Shown here one piece after another: positions 58,561 through 64,000 of a DNA stretch of 64,000 nucleotides. This DNA is from Pseudoscleropodium purum (lineage: Eukaryota; Streptophyta; Bryopsida; Hypnales; Brachytheciaceae), in NCBI GenBank assembly GCA_963969395.1, contig OZ017797.1, forward strand, positions 434,001 through 498,000, read 5' to 3'. Position 1 is the first letter of the stretch. Every line of letters starts with the position of its first letter. Made by a program: the position numbers and the translations under genes. The notes beneath the pieces are model-generated. The model had not been told where the DNA came from and searched no databases. It worked only from the letters and a program-made list of their open reading frames with translations.

Positions 58561-61500
58561 TTTTCATTCAAGAACGAGATTTCCAAGCGTGGGCCCAAAT
58601 TTCGGATTGTTTTGGGGGTTCTGGATTTGTAGGGACAGTTGGGTTCTAAATGTTTTGGATATCCTAGGGTGTTTACTAGTTGGCTACTTTGATTTCCAAG
58701 GTGTCTTTGTTGCTTTTTAGGCATTGACTTTGGTTTTGGTTTTGGTTTTTAAGGGCGGGCAAGTTTGTTGCCTTCTCATTCCATCCTAGTGATTATTTTG
58801 TATATTTCATTCTTTTTTTTAATTTGAGCCACCTGGTGGACATTCTGGTTCCAACCTTGTGTCCGGATTGTGTTGGTTTATTGCTTGGAGTATTGAAATG
58901 TGAGAAGGACAGGTAAAGAGGAATCCGGATTTTTGTGTAACTGGATTGGATTGAGAGGGTACTATTGTAATGGTGTTAGACTCGTAATGAAGAAACTACG
59001 TGTGGTGCCTTTGAACTACTGGAACGATAATCCAATTTTTAGTGAAGGGTGGTGTGAATATAGATTTGGAATTAGAAACAATTTTGTACGGAGATTAGCG
59101 ACCGTTAAAGGAAATTCCCACTCACCGGAAGGTCTACCAACCTTGGAATCTGTCTTACATCTAGAAAGCTTACCCCCTTGTCAGTTTTAGGTGCCTAAGA
59201 TCTGTCGTTGTAGTAAAGAAAGAATGTAGTCTTGAGTAATCTGCATTCCAGATTGGCCATTCGGAATGTTGTGAGGATCTGGATCTACTTTCTGTACTAC
59301 AACACCTTGAGTACTTGAGTGTTTATTTGTTTGTTTTTGCTTATGTAGAAAATAAACTAGAGTGATGAAGTCCCTACCCCTCGAAAGATCAATAATGGCC
59401 CCTCTGATGGTAAAATAGAGGAATTGAAAACTAGTGTATTGAAAAATGTAATCGGAAACCGGGTGATATTGGATTCAGACTGAAATCCGGATAGTAGTAG
59501 GTTCTAGAAAAAGAATGGAAGAAAGTAGTTGGAAGAGGAGAAAACAATTATCCAGATACTAAAGTTTGGGAGAACATTTAGAATTCTCTAGGACGATAAT
59601 TCGTGTCATCTTACCATGTTTTCATATGTAAAGATACCTATGTTTAGATTGCACGTATGACAGTCCAAATAGAAGAATCAAATTTATTCCCTACAAGTTG
59701 AAAAATAACTATATAAAGTAATAAGAAGTAAAGTCATTATTTTATGATAAAATCGATTTCATTCTTAATTTCTGAAATCATAAGTATGAAGTCCATAAGT
59801 GCCATTAAGCCCTCTAAAATCAACTACAAAATTTGAATTTGTAATGATCATCAAATTTATTGATATTTGCATATTGAAATAATTGCAAGGCCCTAGAATG
59901 ACCACATTCTTTGATAGTTTTATATTCAAAAGGTAAGTGATTTCATTTTGGTAGCTAAGACTATAAGATATTCTAAAGCCATCAATTGCATACTTTGGAA
60001 AGTGTTGTTGTTACAATCCAAAAATTCCTATTCTTTCATTTCTTCAAACTAGGTTCATATAGGTTTTGTATGTGACTATAATGGGGCCATTATCTATAGT
60101 AGAAGTTGTTACATAGCTACTTTAGAGAAAGCCTACATAATTAAGCTTTCTAAAATGTATTGAATCTCATTGAGAATCAACATGGATCCTCCATACTATT
60201 TGCATGGATATTAATAAAATAATTATAAAATTTTAAATTGCCAAAAATGTACCTAAAATTGACCTCAACTCTTATTAATAGAAGTTGTCTATTTTCAATA
60301 GCAATCTAAAACAATCATAAAGAGATCTCTACCTTTTTTTAATTGTCATTGATAAAATATCATGAAATAAAGATTTTAACCCTTGAAAAATATTCCATTT
60401 TCTTACTTGGGCAAACTTCATTTGTTTTCTATATTAAAATACAACTTTCAAAAATATGATTTTTTTTTTCATATAGCAAAATATCAATCCAAAATTCAAC
60501 TTCAATTTTTTTCATGATTAAAAACATGAAGATGAATTTTATGTGACTTTTTATGTAATTTCTTTCAATTGTTAAAATCATAGTAATTAGGAAATTTCTT
60601 TAAACAATAAAAAAGTATGAGCAAAAATAGAGATGACAGTGATAAACATCATGGTGTAATTGGTGTTAACATCCTGAACTTCACACTAAGAGAAATTTGA
60701 TTGACTTGTTCAAAAGTGGTGTGTTTTAAGCTTTCTAGATGCTACCTTCAAAGTGTCACAAAAATTATAATTTTAACAATTTTGTAAAAAATTAAAATAA
60801 AATAAAAAGGACCGACTCTGGATGCACTCTCTGGCTCTACACTGTCCACTACATTAATGAATAAAGAGGGAGCTGAACACTCTAGAAAGTCAAGCTACCA
60901 CTCCTACCAGGGAATTCTTAACTTTAGCCTCTATTCCCCTGGACTTACACTTGCGAAGGCAATTTGGAACCTGTTGCATCCCTTCAAGCCTGCGGCAGTG
61001 CCTCACGATTCCGAGGCATGTGTGCAAGTACAGTTGATACTCAGTACTGTAGATTAAACTTTGAATCCCTTTGGAGGCCTCCGAAGAAACTGACAGCAGC
61101 TAGGAGCAGGTTTGTGTCGGCTGGATTTTACCGACCCATTTCGTCACGTACCTTTGATTTAGCTTTACATGCTGAGGTTTCACGAGATTTCACTTCAGAT
61201 CTAGAATCGGAAACAAAACATTGACGGAAGGATGCAAGACGATGCCTATTCAGATTTCTGAAACACGAATCCTGAAAACTAACAGCGGCAACAGACTGTC
61301 TGCAAGTACCTGGTCAAATTGGTTGGCGGGTTTGGGCTATTCTCCGTCTCAGAGGTTAAGACAAGTTCTGCGATGACTAACGGTCACTGGAACAGGTCCC
61401 AGGATATGGAAAGCGTGATTTAAGAGTAAACGCGCAGTAGACTGGCACAGTGATCTGCCTGCTTGGAATAACAAAGGATTGCTCCCGGGAGTGGGGTAAG

Positions 61501-61678
61501 AGAACCCCTATCCAGACAGTCCTCTGCAAAGCCCTGTGGCCAGTCCAATGGAGCGGGTCCAGTTACTGCAAGACTTGCTCTTAGGGGGCTTGAACTTCAA
61601 CAGAGAATAAAAACCAGATTCCCCAAAGCATAAAAAATGAAGGCAACGCCAGCAATAAATAAACCGATGCAGAAACCG
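58561..61678. other. Intergenic DNA between the nested elements and the TFIIIC gene
   Basis: A 96-codon plus-strand open frame at 58900-59190 has no recognisable domain and may be a relic of the older element. From 59600 to 60800 the DNA is AT-rich. From about 60800 the composition rises, probably marking the 3' side of the TFIIIC gene island. Nothing else is supported. Confidence 0.35.
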
Positions 61679-64000
61679 TCACTCGTTAGGAGACACGTAC
61701 TGGCAGCGTATGATACCAGCAGCACCCCCGTAAGCTAACCAAGTTTCTTTTCCTCTATTAGAGTTCCAGCGGAGGCGCTGAACAGCTACAACACGTTGTG
61801 GTAAATTATGCAAAACACCGGAGGGGTTCTGGATATCATCAGCAGGCTCGCTGCCTTCCTCCCCAACCTCGTCCCTGTCATCCTGTTTCTTACTTTTCTT
61901 GGATTTACCGCTGGGTGTATCTTCTTCAGTTTTCTTCTTATTGCCTGGTTTCTCCATATCAAGTGGGTTGCCACTTGGTATAAACCCTAAACCTGCTCTG
62001 TCGGACTTCAGAACGGCGTTCCGTCGAGTGAGAAAGTCTCGCCTAAACTGGGGAGTGGGCTGGTCTATGATAGTTTTCTGGGTCCGAGGTGGGGGTACAA
62101 GGTTCTGTGTACCTATATACATGGTTCCTGTTTCTGTGTCAGCAGCAAACACTCCACAGAGAAAGTGCGGTTGCCTGTGTCGAGATCCCTCTTTGATTAG
62201 CGCCTTCTCTGTTAACTGTCATCACAATCAGGTAAGCCAACCTTCAAATTTGCCCAGATAACGGTATACCAACCAAAAATGAAAGTCCAGTCGGGATAAT
62301 GTATGACATTAAAAGCTTGGGTGAAGAGTGATGCCTGATTATTTGGCTTCACTACGACAAGAATGGTTCCATGGAAGTTTTCACACAACTAAGAAGTTTT
62401 CTCACATCAGGAATTTAACGGGATGTGGAATTGACGAACCTGAAATTGAAGGACATTGCCATCAGTACCACAGTAAGCCACCAAACCTGCAAAATAGTGA
62501 CAATACGTTTAACTTACATTGTTTAATTAAAATAAAAAATGGGAAGAGAGTCATGAACCTGCACGGTTGAAGCACTCTTTAATCTCAAGAATGGGTACTT
62601 GCCTGACTTCCGAGAAACATGTACTCCCCACATTGCATAATAAGATGCATAATAGCTTGCAAGACCTTGGGTAGGTGTGCCTGTGTAAGGTTTTCCAGTT
62701 ACTGCAGTATCTGTAGCCGCTTTATCCAAAGCCAAGACCCGCACTGAACCATCATCCATGGTTATCAGCATACACCTAATGAACCAACGTCCAAACCAAG
62801 TCAAACTCCAATATTAAAGCAACCATAAGAGGACAGAAGTCATGAGGTGATATGTCGTGTATAAAAATTCACCTAGGATCCGATATCCAATCAATGCACG
62901 TGACAACAGCTCGTGATATTTGCAACTCGAATACAGGTTGATACGGATCCCTGCAGTTCCATCCAGCAACGTTTATTAAATTTCACATCTTCTATAGGAT
63001 AGCCAATAAAATGAACTCAAGGATTTGAAAGAACCAGATTTGAAAGAAAACCATGCGCCATAGGTGATAGAATTAGTAATTGGATTCGACAGAAAACACA
63101 CACAAGGACAGACGATCATTCCAGTTTATTTTCATCCCTAATGTACTACATTGCCAAAGGATTAAATACTAATAAATTGCAATATTTTCTAGGCAACATG
63201 TCGGGTATATGACTGAGAACAAGATGGGAATGAAAACAAAGGGGCCTCCTCGTCATGATTCAGGTACTAACCGGAGATCCCAAAATCGTACCCATCCACT
63301 ATGACCAGCTGTGGCTATCAAATGCTTCCCTGCTGCACCACTGCCCAGATCCCCCATATATGTCAATGAATCTTATAGTTCTTTCAATGTCAAAAGGTAG
63401 TTGATCAAGTAGAATCAAAATTCATATACAATGAATCCCTATACTATCAACAAACAAGGCGAAGATCACGCATAATTTGGTCCTGAAAAAGTATAGGATA
63501 CCAGACTGCAGGTGCCCAAGCAATTGATCGCAGAGTCATAAAATCAGCTGTGAAGAAAAGGAGCGGTCGACTTTCTACAACACGCAGCAAAAAGCCGTCA
63601 ACTTGAAGAAGATTCTAACCTTCGTGTCAGCAGTATACAGATGATTGTGACCACAACCATAATGCCATGGCTGTTAGTTCTCATGGACAAAAGAGAAAAG
63701 TGTCAAAACAAAAAAACAGGATATACTTAGTAAAAAACACACCACTAGTTTACGCCAACAATATAGCATTACCTTGAAGAGGTGTAGAGCATGGGGTGAC
63801 TTTGAAGACCGCCACCTGCGCCAAAATGTATGAGTTACCACCTAAAGAGCACAATATAATAATAAGATGGATACTTATACATTGGATTTATAAAGGATGG
63901 GTCTAAGCGAAAAATGTCCAAGGTATCATCGCTGAAACTTACAGTCCCATCATGACAGCCGACAAGTAACAAATCATGTGGAGCCCAAGTTGACCATTCC
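61679..64000 (-). CDS. TFIIIC WD40 subunit (GTF3C2-like), C-terminal part, runs off the window
   Basis: Eight coding exons with consistent phases: 64000-63943 (incomplete at the edge), 63815-63773, 63547-63502, 63340-63272, 62950-62873, 62775-62603, 62486-62440 and 62215-61679 (TGA). Diagnostic WD40 blocks: DLLLVGCHDGT, LRSIAWAPA, LIATAGHSGWVRFWDLRDPYQPV, VTCIDWISDPRCMLITMDDG, GLASYYASYYAMWGVHVSR, LVAYCGTDGNVLQFQ and FLCGVF. These are followed by a Lys/Glu-rich disordered insert (GNKKKTEEDTPSGKSKKSKK) and a terminal VVAVQRLRWNSNRG, WLAYGGAAGIIRCQ. This pattern matches plant homologues of TFIIIC subunit 2, which recruits RNA polymerase III to tRNA and 5S genes in the nucleus. One intron (62602-62487) starts with GC instead of GT. 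N-terminal exons lie beyond the window. Confidence 0.85.

Noticed and set aside
63620..63690. Extra TFIIIC exon containing TADTK
   Set aside because: It carries a frame-breaking TGA, and the flanking exons (ending G, starting CT) splice directly in phase.

Overview
The window looks like nuclear DNA of a land plant. Three gene islands with balanced base composition (about 1.7-4.5 kb, 39.6-43.6 kb and 61.6-64 kb) sit in AT-rich, transposon-packed DNA. The plant assignment rests on the gene types: a DUF2921-type membrane protein, a selenoprotein-H-like redoxin with four short exons, and a plant-type WD40 TFIIIC subunit. The transposon mix suggests a non-flowering lineage (bryophyte, lycophyte, fern or gymnosperm), but this is a weak inference and I name no species.

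Host genes, all on the minus strand: an intronless DUF2921-like gene (1753-3795); a four-exon gene (39627-41551) joining a long Lys/Ala/Pro-rich, histone-H1-like arm to a complete SelH/Rdx-type redoxin domain; and the last eight coding exons of a TFIIIC WD40 subunit (GTF3C2 type) running off the right edge (61679-64000).

The most unusual region is 16.2-29.3 kb. Two inverted ends rich in AGCCTA words are bounded by a perfect 10-bp direct repeat, so about 13.1 kb appears to have inserted as one unit. It carries two divergent, decayed genes. One is a MULE-like DDE transposase relative (17844-20377, minus). The other is a multi-exon gene (22411-28582, plus) whose product starts with a ParB-like DGNH domain and ends with what reads as a permuted, beta-class DNA-methyltransferase fold: an acidic motif-IV-like loop first, the glycine-rich AdoMet motif last. 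A second, 5'-truncated copy of the methyltransferase part lies inverted at 8417-11402, between long inverted repeat arms.

Other mobile DNA: a decayed piggyBac transposase (34967-36862) and three roughly 0.94-kb TTAA-bounded non-autonomous elements (13.1, 29.7 and 31.3 kb) that it or a relative could have moved; a short hAT-type element with an 8-bp target duplication (34473-34750); three copies of an ATTAGAAG-ended element; and two Stowaway-like elements. A Ty3/gypsy chromovirus (52119-57678, minus) is structurally complete: the LTRs look identical, the target duplication is perfect, and a 13-nt primer-binding site is complementary to its own LTR directly below a TATA box, which points to Tf1-type self-priming. 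Its reading frames are nevertheless broken, and it is nested in an older decayed element.

All reading was by eye. Splice junctions are given only where reading frame, GT/GC-AG sites and family conservation agree. No tRNA, rRNA or CRISPR array was seen.
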